NCBI GenBank assembly: GCA_947623455.1
Contig: OX392542.1
Location: forward strand, 9,741,625 to 9,805,624
Source of the DNA: Mimachlamys varia
Lineage: Eukaryota; Mollusca; Bivalvia; Pectinida; Pectinidae
DNA length: 64,000 nucleotides
Direction of reading: 5' to 3'
The translations under genes were made by a program, and so were the position numbers. The notes below the pieces were generated by a model. It made no database searches, was not told the origin of the DNA, and saw only the letters and a program-made list of their open reading frames with translations. Shown here in pieces: positions 1 through 15,400 of this stretch; the first letter of the stretch is position 1; each line of letters starts with the position of its first letter.

Positions 1-324
1 ACCATATCTGTGTAGTTTAGTTACCCCCATTAACCATACCTGTGTATTTAGTTACCCCCATTAACCATACCTGTGTATTTAGTTACCCCCATTAACCATA
101 CCTGTGTAGTTTAGTGACCCCTATTAACCATACCTGTGTAGTTTAGTGACCCCCATTAACCATACCTGTGTAGTTTAGTTACCCCCATTAACCATACCTG
201 TGTAGTTTAGTTACCCCCATTAACCATACCTGTGTAGTTAAGTTACCCCCATTAACCATACCTGTGTAGTTTAGTGACCCCTATCAAACACACCTGTGTA
301 GTTAGTGACCCCCATTAACCATAC
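1..324. repeat. Minisatellite of about 33 bp carrying a copied splice donor
   Basis: About ten tandem copies of a unit reading accatacctgtgtagtttag followed by ttacccccatta. The block ccattaaccatacctgtgt includes the donor (GT = plus-strand ac) and first exon bases of the exon starting at 325, so the array is made of repeated exon-intron junctions. Confidence 0.9.
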
Positions 325-442
325 CTGTGTGTGGTTCAGCAGATTAAGGCCACTGACGGTATAGTGTTTGGACTCGTTCGGTATATCAAAGAACTGCTTC
401 ACTTGACCTCCTCCAGGGGTCGTTCCCACTGCAATCTGGTGT
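325..442 (-). CDS. FN3-like exon at the window's 3'-most end
   Basis: It encodes HQIAVGTTPGGGQVKQFF, IPNESKHYTVSGLNLL and NHTQ, ending in phase 0 at CACACAG|GTATGG. The gene continues to the left beyond base 1. The donor and adjoining intron bases are repeated as the minisatellite at 1-324. Confidence 0.86.
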
Positions 443-3400
443 CTGAAAACACAAATCATTTTATTTTTAGACATTACTACTTATGTTAAGACTGTTTCTT
501 ACACAAAACGGATGTGAAAAGTATGGGGGTCACCTGCCTGACCACATGGGTTTTCTACCGGTACTCCAGTTTTTTCCCCACAATAAGACCCCTTGTGCAC
601 TAACATCTGCGCCACACAAGAGTGTTTGATATAAGTTGGATTGCTTGTTTCATAATTGTTGTAAAATATATAAAGTTTATATTATATTAATACCTGTAAT
701 TGATCTTTGTACTTACCTCACAATTTCAGATTCCGGGTCAGAGAATGGTAGCCAGGTGACAGAGAGTGATGTCAATGACTCCGTACAAACAGCATCAAGG
801 GCCAAACACTCTGTATGGAAAATAGGTACACATCAAGGAATATCTCCAGGGTCATCTGACTCAGTATATCTGTCACGGGTTCTGAACACATCCTAGCAGT
901 TACAATCTTACACTGAACAAAAGGCTGATGGGTCTTAATGGTCACCAGACTATAACGCTCTAATCTATATATTATTTTTTTGTTGGTACAGTGGACTCCA
1001 CTTAATATCACTCCTGTTAATATCACATTCCTCTTTATATCATGTTTTCCCTAGCACCTTTTTTCTCTCTATATTCCTAGCACCATTTTCCTCTCTATAT
1101 AATCTATGTAATTTTAATTGGTTAATATAATGTATTTTGAGGTGAGTTCCTCTTAATATCATGGTTTTTTTTTAACTTATCACATAAAATATCCAGAAAA
1201 TGATGTAATTTCCATTGATTTCAGATACAACTTGTACAAAATTTTGCATAAAAATAACAAATATCTACAAAAATGATTTTTAATTGAAATAATGTTATTT
1301 ATATATTGAAACACCTTTATATGTACATTAAATAGCTTACTTTTAGTTATGGAGATTGGAAATGCACTTGATTTAGTGGAAAAACATGTTTCTCTTAATG
1401 TCACATTCCTGTTAATATCATGTTTTTGTCTGACAAATACAACATGATATAAACAGGAGTGCACTGTATTTGCAAAGGTGTTTGAAGATCTTAACATATT
1501 TGACCCATTTGTCTGTGCAAGTGGGTAAAAGAGCAAGCTTGGTATCTCTTGATCCCAGAATGCTACTAGTGAAACATCAGTACCCCAGGCCTTTCCGTTA
1601 TTGGAAAGAACTTGTTTAAGATCTTAAGACATTTGCCTCAAGTGACTTTCAAAGAAGGTCAAGGTCATTTATTTGAACAAACTTTGTAACCCTTCATCCA
1701 AGAATGCTTCCAGCTAAATATCAGTGCCTTTGGACTTTTAGTTAACATGAAGATTTATTTGAAGATTATAAAACATTTGTCCTCTGTAACCTTGAAAGTG
1801 GGTCACGGTCATTCATTTGGCCCTTCATCCAAGCATGCAATAGGCCAAATATGAGTACTCTGGCTTATACAGTAATTGGGAAGTCGTTTGAAGATTTTTA
1901 ACATATCTGACTCCTGTGACCTAGAAATCGGGACAAGGTCATTGGTTTGAACAAAATTGATAACCAATTATCCAAGCATACTACAAACAAGCCAAATAAT
2001 AGTATCTCGAGGCTTTCTGCTATTTCGAAGAATTTGTTTGAAGATTTTAACTATTTGATCTTTGACCTTGAAAATGGGTCAAGGTCAATCTTTTGAACAA
2101 ATCTGGTAGCATTCCAGAATGTTACAGGCCTAATATAAATTCCCAGGCCTTTCTGTTGAGCTATTCTAATAACTGAAATAGAAGAATTCCTATGTGTTTT
2201 CGAGATTAATGTATAATCTTTATCATACGACCTCCCAGTTCTTACCATCAGTACTGTTACACACTCTCTCGTTGTAGGCTACAGTTTTATCAACACTGGT
2301 GGCGTCAATTCGGTAGACAGTGTGAAGGTCGACCACCAGACCAGCCACGGGCGGCGTTCTGTCGATTCCGATCTCCTTGGAGAAGGATTTAATCTCTAGT
2401 CCAACCTTGTTCACAGCGGTTACAGTGGCAAAGTATGTGCCACCATGCTTCAGCTTACCGCCTATACCTGATCACAGACCAAATGAAAGTCATATTTCAA
2501 AACAAACATTATCAAGAAATCTTAAAACTATCAAAATTTGTATTATCTTCATTTCATTTTGTGAAATCAATATTTAAAACACTTAACATGTTTAAACATC
2601 AAAATAACAAATGGTAATATTTTCATGCATTATGGATATCTCTCAATGGCGTGCTAACAGAAATCCTGTTCAAGCAACGTTGATTCTGGAAGTTTATATC
2701 AAGACTAATGATGGTAAAATGACCAATCAACTGGATTGATGTTTGTGACCACTTGTGTGACATTTTGTGTCAATCAGTTGAGAAATACAGCCTGTAGAGT
2801 GATAACGTCCAATTTTCTGCCAATTTCTATTTATAGTAACAGTGACCTAGCTCTTAATTGCAGTAGGTTGAAACATTTAACTTGTACCTCTTTGTGAGCA
2901 CTTGGGTGCTTTATCAGTTGAGAAATTTAATGCAGTCTGTAAAAGATTCTGTCAATTTCTATTTATAGTAATGGTGACCTAGTTTTGGTTGGAAAAGATT
3001 GATAATGCAAACTCCTACAAATGATGATATTTGTGAACAGTTGTGTCAAGTTTCATGCCAATCAGTTGAGAAATGCAGCCTGTAGATCTAGAGCGTTGAC
3101 GTTAAAGATTCTGTCAATTTCTATTTATAGTAACAGTGATCTAGTTTTTTGTCCGTAGGTGGTTGAAACGCAAACACGTACAAGGGGAGATGTTTGTTAA
3201 CACTTGACATGTGTGAAGTTTCATGGTTGAGAAACACAGTCTGTAGAGAGGAGACATCGTTGAGTCTGTATGTACATAAGAACTTGCGAAAGTAAGAGGG
3301 TATCCCTATATATACCCTCGACGACATGTTTGGAGGGACAACTATTCCAACCTTTAAATACGAAGAATTCAAATGTGTCGTCAGGTGTGAATAGAATTAA

Positions 3401-6400
3401 CTCCACAGAATTAAGAAATGAATTGACTACATAATAGTTATACAGGATTTTTATTTCCTGTAATAAATCCCATACCTGGAAGGTTCCCACATGCATTATC
3501 GTAAGAATGTTATCAAGTGTTTACCTGTAATTGAGTAGGAGGTTATGCTCCCGTCCACTTCTCCATTGTTGAAGATTTCGTCGCCGCCCTGTGTCGTTCC
3601 CATGCTGATGAGGTACTTGTCTATGCCACTTTCCTCGTCAAAGAAGCCCGTCCATGTACATACCACCGGAGCATTCAACTGTGAAGTAAGTCAAACAATA
3701 TTACACACCACCGGAGCATTCAACTGTAAACAATTATTAAATGTCATTGTAGAATTCAACTCCACTACTGTTTAACAGTTAGTCAATGTCATTCTAGATT
3801 TCAACTCAACAACTGTAAACAGGTATTCAATGTCATTATAGAATTCAACTCAACAACTGTTATTGTAGATCTCAACAAAACAACTGTCAACAATTGTTCA
3901 ATGTCACTGTAGAATTTGACACAACAACTGTAAAATGAAGCCTAACATTTAGCCATCATAAAAAAAAATCAAGTATGATGTTGAAGCTGACAATGGGATA
4001 TTCAACAGTAACCTGCATCAAAGTAGCACCATTATATAGTGATGTCACAATGATCGATTTGTGATTGAAAATCAGTTGATAACCCTTCCTATAAAAAGAC
4101 TTTTTCATTTTCAAAATTTACTTGCAAATATTCTAACATTATATTCAACATATACCAGTAACTGGTATTGGGTATTAATGAGAGTTTGCATGTTTTGTTT
4201 ATGATTTTTCCTTTTTATCTTCTTTTTATTCAATCTTCCCTGAAACCCTGGTAACCCAATTTATAGTGTAGTGGACCTAGACTGGGTTGACCATATGACT
4301 CAATTGGTTGAGTGTCCATCTAGAGTTTGGAGGGTCCCAGGTTCAAACCCCGGTCTGACTGTGTAATTTTTCTCTCTTTGCTGTTACAATAGTGTGGAAT
4401 GAAGAGTGAAAAGATGTTAATTTTTTATCAATTTCGAAACTTACCTGTATATAATCTGGACAGGTGACCACACCCTCTTGTGGGCCTGTGCTGTCGAACA
4501 CGACAGAGCCGGATGCCACTCCTTCTATCATCCCCGCTTTGTTCTTTGCCCAGATACTTAGAATGTTGGGTTTGCCTATAAAATAAATGATTCATCTATC
4601 AACAAATGAAATGCCTGAATTTAAAAAAAAAAAGTTTAAACAGTGATTTAGGAGTTAGAAAAAATTTCAGCGGCAAGATTACTTGAACACCTAAATACCA
4701 CCATACCTGAAACATCAGGTGAAATAGACCCTAGAGGCATGGAACTCAGACCAAGGGAGGTAATCTCAGCGTACTGCATTGGTTTGATGTCATCAGAAAA
4801 TGGGTATGTGCCCACAGTGTACCAGCTATCTACGACGGGGCTTTCCGTGTCGTTGTACTGCCAGCTTGCTGTCATGGAATCAGAAGACCGTTGGTATATG
4901 GTGGCACCCTCTTTTATGTCTGTGTCAGTTGCATATTTGTCAGTCAAGCTGAAACAGAACAACAGAGTAAACTTGTTAAATCATAACTGCCTCCTAGCAA
5001 CTCTCCAAGGGATAATTTCTCAAAAGCTCATTCAGTTAAGTACAGGATAAGTAAACCAGTGGCTCTGAGTAGAGGTATTGAAACAGACTGACCTTTTTTG
5101 TACAATGGAAAACAATGTGGATAACTCAATAAAATTACAACAATGAAGTATAAAATTCAAATGTAGCATTGAATTTGACAGACACAGTCAGATGATGCTT
5201 TACCGTTCCAGCTTGATACTGGGTGGAGTGAGGTCAATAGTGAAGCCGTCGGTTGAAGTCTCGAGGACGTTTCCTCCATTGGTGATTCCTCGGATAGTGG
5301 TATAATAAGTCTTGTTGGCTGTTAACTGGGCTGTGGTCTGAGCGTATCCACTGCTGGCAACACCTGTAACCATAACAACCAACCACTTACACCCAAATAA
5401 AACACACGTAGAAAGATTAAACATTCCAATTTCTGTTCCAATTCCTTGATATATTTGTAAGGCCAATTCAGTTCTAATATTTACATTTTAAATTTTTAAT
5501 TTCTACTGACCCTAAAACAGATATTCCCTTATACTTTTGGATACTGAGGTGCCTTGATCAGAACAAATAACTTTCTCTTGGAATAGCACAATACCTAAAA
5601 AATGTTTGCATCTTATATATGTTTGTATTGTGTTCCTTAAGGTCAGCAGAAAAGCTTCCTGATGATTTGGTTAAATGTCATTCACAGCTCTATGAATGCA
5701 ATTTATTTTGGTAATGTATGCAAAGGAACTTGCAGAGGAAATATGAATATTTGTTAATAGATAAAACAAAGATATATAGATCATGGTTATGATGGTATCG
5801 TTATAGTTTGAGTTTCTTATCTGTTTCGTACAACAATTAAATTTTCAGATTTCTTATCTGTTTTGACTAAACTCACCATCTCCAGGAATACTTTCATCCT
5901 CCTCATGAACGATGCCTGCTGTCATGAAGGGCTGCACTTCTTCACCGCCAGGGCTAGTACCAACAGCCCACTCAAAGCCCATGACCCCGTGGAGGTCACT
6001 GGTGAAACCCTCAAACTGGGCCGTTACTACGGAGAAGTCCATTGTGTAGTCAATATCCATAGACACAATGTCATCAACTCCCAGACCCTCAGCACCATCT
6101 ATTGCGTAACCTAAAACAGATTTTATATTGAAATTTGCTTTTATACAACAGTTATAAAACAAATTCTTACAAGTTATATTAAACACTCTTGTTGTCCATG
6201 AAGAGGGCACACTCTGTCCTAACTCATAATACCCCTGAAATCATAGTGAACTATTCCAACCTTTGTATTGGGAGAGTTAAAATGTGTCTTCAGGAGAGAA
6301 TGGGTTGACGTGACAGGAAACTGGAGCACCTAGAGCAAACAAAGGGTAGAACAGATGACCCCATATCTGTTCATATCCAATACTGGGATCGAACAAAAAG

Positions 6401-9400
6401 TGATTGAGCTTCCGCTGACAACTCAGGGATACGGATATCATTAGAGATGCTGTCAAGAACCCATGTTCACCGCTGTAGATACCATATAATTACTGGTTTA
6501 TGTAAACCAGAATCATTGTCTGTGGAATAACTTAACATTTCTAATATATCCAGCATCTAAATAGATTTGTTTTTAAAGATTGCAAGGAAAACATAATATT
6601 TAAAGGAATCTATTTTAGCATGTTTTGGGGGTTTTTTTCATTTTTTTTTGTCATTAATGATTCATTTTCATTTATCAAGTATTGAGATTTTTTTTTAAAT
6701 TAAAAACAGGACAAAATTTTAGAATAAAAACATTTACCATATAGAGCTAAATTAGCATGTTTTCCATTCAAATTATATTACGATTTCCATAATGTCAATC
6801 AAGTACAGGAGGTTAAAGAGTAAACAAGCACACAAACCTGCTGTGTCCTGTTCTACTACTATAATGGGTGTAGACGTTACAGCATTGGTACTCTCAGTCC
6901 CGGCACCATTGATCGCTTTCACCGAGACGTAATACACCGGACTCTTGGTGGTCAGGTTAGTGAGTTCCAGGTTAAGGTTAGGGATATACACATCACTGTC
7001 CCTGACCTCCGTGTAGTCAAGCTTGTCGGTACCGTCTGGTAAACACAGAAAATATGATAACATCAAAATGTCATACACTACTATCAATAACAAGTCCAAA
7101 TACAGATTAAAACATTTGTTAATTAAGCCTGATTTTGTATTATAACATTATTTAGGTCTGAATTTCTTTTTAGCAAATAGACAAATCGGTATTGCCCTAA
7201 CAATTTTTGCAAACATTGTTAAAATGTACTATTGTACATTGTCCTAAATTGGTTTCAACAGGTGTCACAGCTAGATATGAATGCAATGTTTATCATACAA
7301 CTGATATATAAAGAGCAGTTCTGGTATCATTCTATCAAATTAACCTTTACATCATTACAATTGTGTTATTTTGAGTTCTTTTCTCTCTTCCATCCTATTT
7401 TCATTGTGGTCTTTCCTTTTACAGTATTGTGATCGTGATAGAGTTATGTCCCTTACATGGAGTGGTGCCTACAGCCATCTTGTAGCCGATGATTCCAGAC
7501 TGAGGGTCCGTTGCGAACCACTTCGCTTTGATGCCTGTTTGGTCAGCCTGCCACACGTAACCTTCAACCTTCTCCTCAAAGTCGTTGTTCAGAATGCCTA
7601 CTTTAATCCACAATGTCTATGATTTGAAAAAAAAAATTGTAAGTTTCTATTTCTAAAGGTGCATAAATATCCAACTTAATTAAAGTGTCCTGTGAACAGC
7701 CTAACATTTGTTTTAAAGTTAACAAATAAGTGATAACAATTTCTAGTATTTTTGTGCAGTAAAACACAGGCAAAAAATGTTTATTTTATTGTATTTTCCC
7801 AATAAAATCGCAAGCAGTGGAAATTATTTCTCAGTCTTTAGATACCTAGACTTACCAAGTGACATATTTTACATAATGTAAACACTCAAAACAGAGTTCT
7901 GCTTCATTTCAAGTTGTTTACATAGAGGACAGATCTAGAATATATATACCAATGGTGGTGACACGTCAATGACAACACCATCCGTTTCAAACGCTGCCAC
8001 AAATCCAGCATTGTTGATGGCGCCAACACGCACGCTGTATCTGCTGCCCACGTTTAGAGGCGTGGTGACCTGGGTGTAGAGGGTACGAGCTGGATCGTCA
8101 CTCAGTTCTAACCACTCCCCTTGTGTAACTGTAAATGTACACAAAGATTTATTCACTCTGTAGGACTAGTGGGCTGGCTTAGATAGATAACCAAGGAAAC
8201 AAACTCTGATATAGGAGTTAAGTGCAGTTTGACAAATATTTCAAAATATCATCTTTATTTGTCAGAATAACATCTTTATTTATTCATGTGGTTCAACATG
8301 GTACCTCAAACCAGTTCACGTCTGATCATTAGCCACTTTGTAGAAAATTGACTGAGCTATCGGCGCTGCACCACTCAACCACCAAATATACTCTATATTT
8401 GTAAGCCTACTGCATACATTACACAATGATACCATACTTTATGAATAAGAAGTATTTATTAAATATACTAGTTACAGGAAGACTCACTAACAAAATTTTC
8501 TAGGGGTTAAAAACCTGACACAAATCTATTTTCCCCAAACACATATTAACAGTGGTTTGGCCTTTGGAGTAAGTGTATTCTGTGAGCCGTTATTCCCCTG
8601 ACTGGTATTTACCTGGGAAGATCTGGTTGCGAGATCCTCCTCTCATTTCATAGATCTGGAACTTGTAGTGGTCAATATAAGACTCCAAATCCTCAAATTT
8701 AAAGTTGGCAGATAAGCTGTTAGCATCAGCCTGCAATAGAAAAAAACATCTCAAGTATACTAGAGGTTTTGGCATAGTTTATGAATTGGGAAATGTTTGT
8801 GTCTAAACTAAATCTTTATTACAGCCACTAAACATGAAAGGCAAGAATAACAGAGTTCTAACTGATTTCACAGGGAATGGTTAAAGTTTGGTGGGCTTAA
8901 TCTTCGCCCTCTGACAAGAGGGCATACTGCAGATAGTATTAAACTTCAAAATACATTAACTAAACATTAAAGGCTTAAATAACAGGGTTCAAACTGATTT
9001 CACAGGGAATGAATAAAGTTTGGTGGGCGAAAGTTTCATGTCACACATTACCCTAACAAAACATCTATAATCTTATCTAATACAAGCATATGGGACTATT
9101 ACACAACCAGGAACATTGGGTTCATATTTTTTTTTATCGATTCATGGATTTTAACTAACAGAACCAAATGATCTCTAGATAAGTCAACCTCATTTCTATA
9201 GGTAATCCAATTTGGAAACCTAGCATGATCTTCCAGATAACAGTATTTTTTGTCTCTCCTATACAGGTTTGTATCTTAGATTACTTTGAGCCTGTTTTTT
9301 TTTTACCTGCAGCAATGATTCTATCTTAATACCAAGAACAATGATATTTATCTCAACACGAACATAAAACAGTGAATTTTCTTACCTAAAGCAATATTTT

Positions 9401-12400
9401 TTATTCTATCTAGAACAGTGATTTTTTTATCTTACCTAGAACAATATCATAATGTATATCTCATTGCTGAAACAATGATTTTTATCTTTATACCAAGAAC
9501 AATGATTTTCTTTAATCTGACTTAGAACAATAAGTTTTCTGTTACACAGAAAAATAATTTGTATCTTACCTAAAACAGTTATCTTTAAAACGCTAGTAAT
9601 CTTTCTTAAAGCCCTGCTACTTTTTTATGAACCTGTTTGAATTCATCCACCATTTATTGTCCCCAGATCTGACTCATGACACTGGCTATAAGTTGACCTA
9701 TGACTTTGACCTTGACCTTACCTGGAACTGTATGTCGTTCTCGGGGTCCACACCGTCTCCCAGATAGAATAGTCTAGGCGGGGTGAGATCTACTACATAG
9801 CTGTCAGTCTCATTCTGGATAGTGTTCAGAGCTCCGTTTGTTGTGTTCAAAACAAGCTTCACACGATCCCGATGGTTCAAGTGAAAGTTGAGCCACTTTA
9901 CACTGAATGTCTCGTTATCAAACTCGGTCCAATCCCTCAGTACTTCATACTCCATGCTCAGGTTCCTGTATGGGATACATTTATGTCGAATCTCATTATC
10001 TCAAAGTCAATGGGACAATGGGAAAACTTTGAGTTATCGAAGTATTCCAGTAACGCGAGTTTGAATACTAGTGTTAAACTTGGCCGAGACCAACAAAATA
10101 CTTTAAATTAAACAGGGTCTTTGTACTATACAAGTTCAATTTAACAAGATTTTACTGTATATTTAATGAGTTTAAAGAATGTTCAACATACATGTATATA
10201 TAATCAGGTAGTTTTATGTCAATTGAACAAAACAAGGGGTTAAGTCCCAACATCCAATGGGGTTCATTCCAATGTAGAACAGTGATTCGGGAGTTACCTA
10301 ATGATAATCCTAGATCTAATGGTGGTAGGTTTTTTCATAAAGGATAACAATGACAACATTGGCCCCCCCTTTAAAAAGATATCACTTCACCTCTTTATTT
10401 ACATTGCCGACCTGAGACCAAAGCATGTCAGGTTTGTGGATCCAAAGAACTATGTGATTTTGAAACAAGATCCAGTGGCATTATATTGTTCCTTATCAAT
10501 TTTTTGTTGAGAAAAATTTGCATTGATCAACACATTTTTGTCCGAGATTCCTTATATCATCATCACTAGAGATGATGTAAGCAGTGTTATAAATTTCATC
10601 AAGTTGATATTTTCTGATACTTCACTGGAAAATGTAATAAATGGTCATACTAGTGTACTTATACAATAGTTGGTCAAGTTGACCAAGCTTACACTGCCCG
10701 GTGCACTATACTTTACTTATACAATAGTTGGTCAAGTTGACCAAGCTTACACTGCCCGGTGCACTATACTGTACTTATACAATAGTTGGTCAAGTTGACC
10801 AAGCTTACACTGCCCGGTGCACTATACTTTACTTATACAATAGTTGGTCAAGTTGACCAAGCTTACACTGCCCGGTGCACAATACTGTACTTATACGATA
10901 GTTGGTCAAGTTGACCAAACTTACACTGCCCGGTGCACTTGTACTTTATAGTCCTTGATGAAGGACTCAGGATCGGAGAAACCTCTCCATTGACCTTCGA
11001 CCTTTGCTTGAGCTGCTGTATATGCTTCATCTTGAAAGTTGTCTTGGTTTCCATCAATGATTTCACCCGGGAAAGGAGCAGTCAGGTCACATACCACTGT
11101 GTAAATACAAAATATTCTCTATGTAGTCAAAATACATGTTTAGCTATCAGGACACAAGGAGACAGAAATAAGTAGAAAATGTTGATTTTTTTTTTAACTA
11201 ATTAGAGTTTGTTTCCGTGCCGTGAGATAGATTAAAGTGGTAAAAAGTTAAAGCTACAAATAATTATCAATTTTTTTTTATTTCTGCTTAAGTAACATTC
11301 ATGGTCATGGTCGTGGAGATTTAATGGCAGCGAAATTGGCGAAAAACTCAACACCGCAAAAAAAATTTTTTTTACAGTACTGTATTAACAAGCAAGGGCT
11401 TATAGCCAGCAAACTACAGTAATACTTTTAAACGAGTTTTGTTTGTCAATGTAAGCAAATTACCTCCGTCGGAGATCCTGGCCACACCCAACTGTTTATG
11501 GCCTCCATTGAAGGCCCACACTGTAACAAAGTACTCTCTGTCATGCTCCAGGTAACTTCCGGGCTCGAGAGTGATACAAGCTACATGATCAAGTCTCCTG
11601 TACTGGGTCAGATTGGCTATGTCAGTAACATTGATACTGTCCACTGTTCCCGCACTTACTTGGTAGTAGCCTATACCAGACTCCGGGTCGTAAAATCCCT
11701 GCCAGTTCACACACAGCTATGGCAACAAGAAATACACATAATTATATGTCTCGCATTTCTCCCTTTGTCAATAACATTTAAGACCATACAGAATATAACA
11801 GTGCAACAAAATACACAGAGGTGGATGGAATCAGTAACTTGATGACTAAGTTTCAATTCAACTGGATCTCAATATTAATAACACTGAAAAAAAGTTTACT
11901 TTAAAGCAGATTCTCAAAATTCAGATGTTTTATAACCCAAAATTGTAAAACCTGTAAATAAATTTCTCTCGGGCTGGGGTTAGGTGTTCAGTATATGGTC
12001 TCAGGAACCTGACTAATTCTCAAGATATATCTTAACCCTTAAGAACAGTGTAAAATATTAAAAGCAATTTGATTGCTCCGCAGACGACAAGATAAAAGTT
12101 CAACATTTGGAATCAACATGCCTATCAGGTCACCAGAGACAATTGACAAACTTGGGATAGTAAAATACATACCGAGTGGTAGTCCTTGGTATACTGAAGG
12201 TCAACCCCATAGACAGGTCCATCATTCACAATTCCAGGGAATGGGGGGGATGTGTCTATGATGATTGGAGAGTTGGCCACTTTGATTGTTCTTAGGTCCA
12301 CTGGAAAAAATATGTATCAATGCAATGTGTTTTTTATTAGAAATTCTAAAAAAAAATATCAATATTCAAATATTTTATTTCCATAATTTTTGCTTGTGGT

Positions 12401-15400
12401 AAGACATTATTTCACACATGTTGTGAACATCTTTTGTGAAAACAAATATAGACTGCAGTACCAATGTGCTAGAAACACATTTTATTTACTGACCTCTATT
12501 AATGGCCTTGACCTTTGTGTACATTCTGATCAGATCAACACATTTTATATTTTATTTACTGACCTCTATTAATGACCTTGACCTTTGTGTACATTCTGAT
12601 CAGTACTACTAAATTATTCTATCAATATATTTTGTTTTATCTACTGACCTTTATCAATGACCTTGACCTTTGTGTACATTCTGATCAGTACTACTAAATT
12701 GTTCTATCAACACATCTTATATTTTATCTACTGACCTATGGGCTTGACCTTTACTTACATTCCACTCTCAACACACACACCTACATCGCAAACACTGGGG
12801 GGCCGTCCTCATAAATGACCCTGGCTGTTAATAGGACGTAAAAACAACCAACCAATACTCTGATCTGTAATACTAAATTATTCTATCAACACATATTTTA
12901 TCTACTGACCTCTGTTGATGGCTTTGATCTTCACCCAGACTGGGATACCGTCCGGCAGTTTAAAGAAGTGTTGGATGGAGGGACTGTATGGATAGCGTTC
13001 CCACAAGTTGAGCGAGACGTAACAGTCGCGGGTTGTTCTACCCAGACACAGGTCGTTGTACTCTATTCCAGATTCAGGATCGCTGTACACAAACAACGTA
13101 AAAATATTACACAATCAGCATATTGAAACCGTGCTCAATATGGAGTTGAGATTTCAGTACAAGAGACATACATTAAACATGAGTCATACGTGCCAACCCT
13201 CCCTATTTTGGAAAGAGACTCCCGATTTTGGTCCCTAAAATGTTGCATTTTCAACTTGGGAATTTGCTTATCTGTTTCTATTTTAAAAGATCTGATGACT
13301 TCATCTGAAAGAAGAGCCCAAAAGAAGCCATTTAAAAGTGTTATTTTCCTCTGAATGTACATGTACACATTTTATTTATGTTTTCCATTCTGCAGAGGAT
13401 GCGTAATCTCCTCATGGAAATTTCAAAAAGTTGGCAAGTATGATGAGTTAATAAGAAATAATTTGAGGTTCTTATATACCGCTTTATCACAACCTGAAGG
13501 TTACCTCGAAGTGGTTAAAAAATTATTATCCCTGGTTATAGGGCCTTAACTTAGCAACCAGCCAATATCGTTTTAAACTCCCTGGGGAGCATACAACCGG
13601 TGCTGCCGTCTCAGCGCTCACAGCTACCATTCTACAATTTTTAGCACAGTCCAACCACCTACTCATTTACAGCTGAGTAGACTGGAACAAGCAGAGTAAA
13701 GCATCTTGCTCAAGGATACAACGCAAGTCCCGTGACCGGGACTCTAACTCACAACCCTTGGATCAAAAGCCCGGCTTCCTACCACTAGACCACCGTGCCT
13801 CATAAAGTTATTTAGTACACTCATACTTTAGTGCTTAACCAAATTTAAACAGATAGCGCAAATATGAATTGATGCACTCACAATACCTGCTGTAGAAAGC
13901 ATTATACAGAAACTGATTAGCACAATCATAATGCTTTTACCGCAAAAATCACTAAAATAAGATTATCTCTAAAATATGTAGTACAATTACAATATAATAG
14001 CCATGAGCCAACTTCACCATTTCAGCTCCACAATCAGCTACTCACTTAGATCCTCTATCATAACAACTATACACGTTTTCGTATTTTATTAACTATTAAT
14101 AAACCTTTCAAAAATATCTTGTTACAACAAAGAACGTAAAATCAAAGAAAAACAGAAAGACAAATTTTCCTCCCTTACAAATCCCTATTGTGAACTCACG
14201 TGGAGTTATGCATGGCGGTGAGCTCTGTGGTGACTTCGTTGTATGTGATGTTGAAGATCTCGTACACGACTGGTGGTGAATTATCTACAGTATAGGCTGT
14301 CGTGTGACAGATACTTGTTACCAAGGGGCCACCATACTCCACTTTGTTCAGGGCACGCAGAGTAATGTAATATTTTCCATCTGTAAGGCAATAAAACAGT
14401 TCTAGACCATGAAATTGAATTGATTTTAGGGACATTTCTTAATTTGGTTCCCTTGCTCCTAAATTTGTCATGTTTACTCATTAAGAACTGTTAAAAATAT
14501 CTTTCAGTATACAGCAGAACATTGTGATCTGGAATTTGTATAACTCAAAGACCGTGTTTTAGTTTAATTTGAAGGAATTTGTTGGTCCCAGCCCAGCTTT
14601 ACACTAGCATTCAAAATCATGTAACTCGAATACTCAGATAACACAAAGTTTTCTTTGTCCCTTCAATTTGGAGATAACGATCCAAAATTGACTGTGGTAA
14701 ACATGACAAGATTTGACGAGCTTTCTTTCCCATTGTCCCATGAGAACTGGACAAGAATCAGCTAGCTCCTGTCCAGTATACCAGAGGCAGACAAAATCTG
14801 GTTTCTCCCTTTCTTATAGGGTGAGTATACTAGACTAATTGAAGAATTTGAGTAATATCTTCCCTTTCAACTTGTATGCTGAACAATCAATGCTTCTTAT
14901 ACTGTAAATCAATTAATTTGTTTTCACAAGCTTGCTATTTTAAGACATATTTGGAATACATAATTTCGCAAACATCTATCTAAAAGTGACAATGACGATA
15001 GAATAAACACAGGTCGAGATAGAAATAATCGCAAGGTATTTGAATTCATGATTGAATCTCCTCGCGAATTAACGCAAAAATAAATACCTCGCGAAATATA
15101 AGTGATTTACAGTATTCTCCTTCTCATTTTCATGTGTAAAGTATACAATTTTGAGTTAAGCCTGCTTTCTTTTATCTAGTATACAAGATAAAGTGTTCCA
15201 TATTTGACAGAAACATAAATTGGTATAATAGTCAAGTACAATAAAACTGCAATAAATACAACTTTAAATTTAAACCGTTCAAACAAATTACACATTTTAC
15301 ATAAAATACATTAACAGAAAAGTGGTTCTGATTTATCTGGAAATGCAGTATGTTGTGCAAATCATAATTTAACCTGACAGACAAAGAATATTGCAAGATT

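Noticed and set aside
1180..1536. Minus-strand 118-residue open frame
   Set aside because: It lies within the inverted-repeat element 989-1466 and has no splice-phase fit to the neighbouring exons.
4288..4365. Functional tRNA gene
   Set aside because: No clear acceptor-stem pairing or intact cloverleaf; more likely a decayed SINE head.
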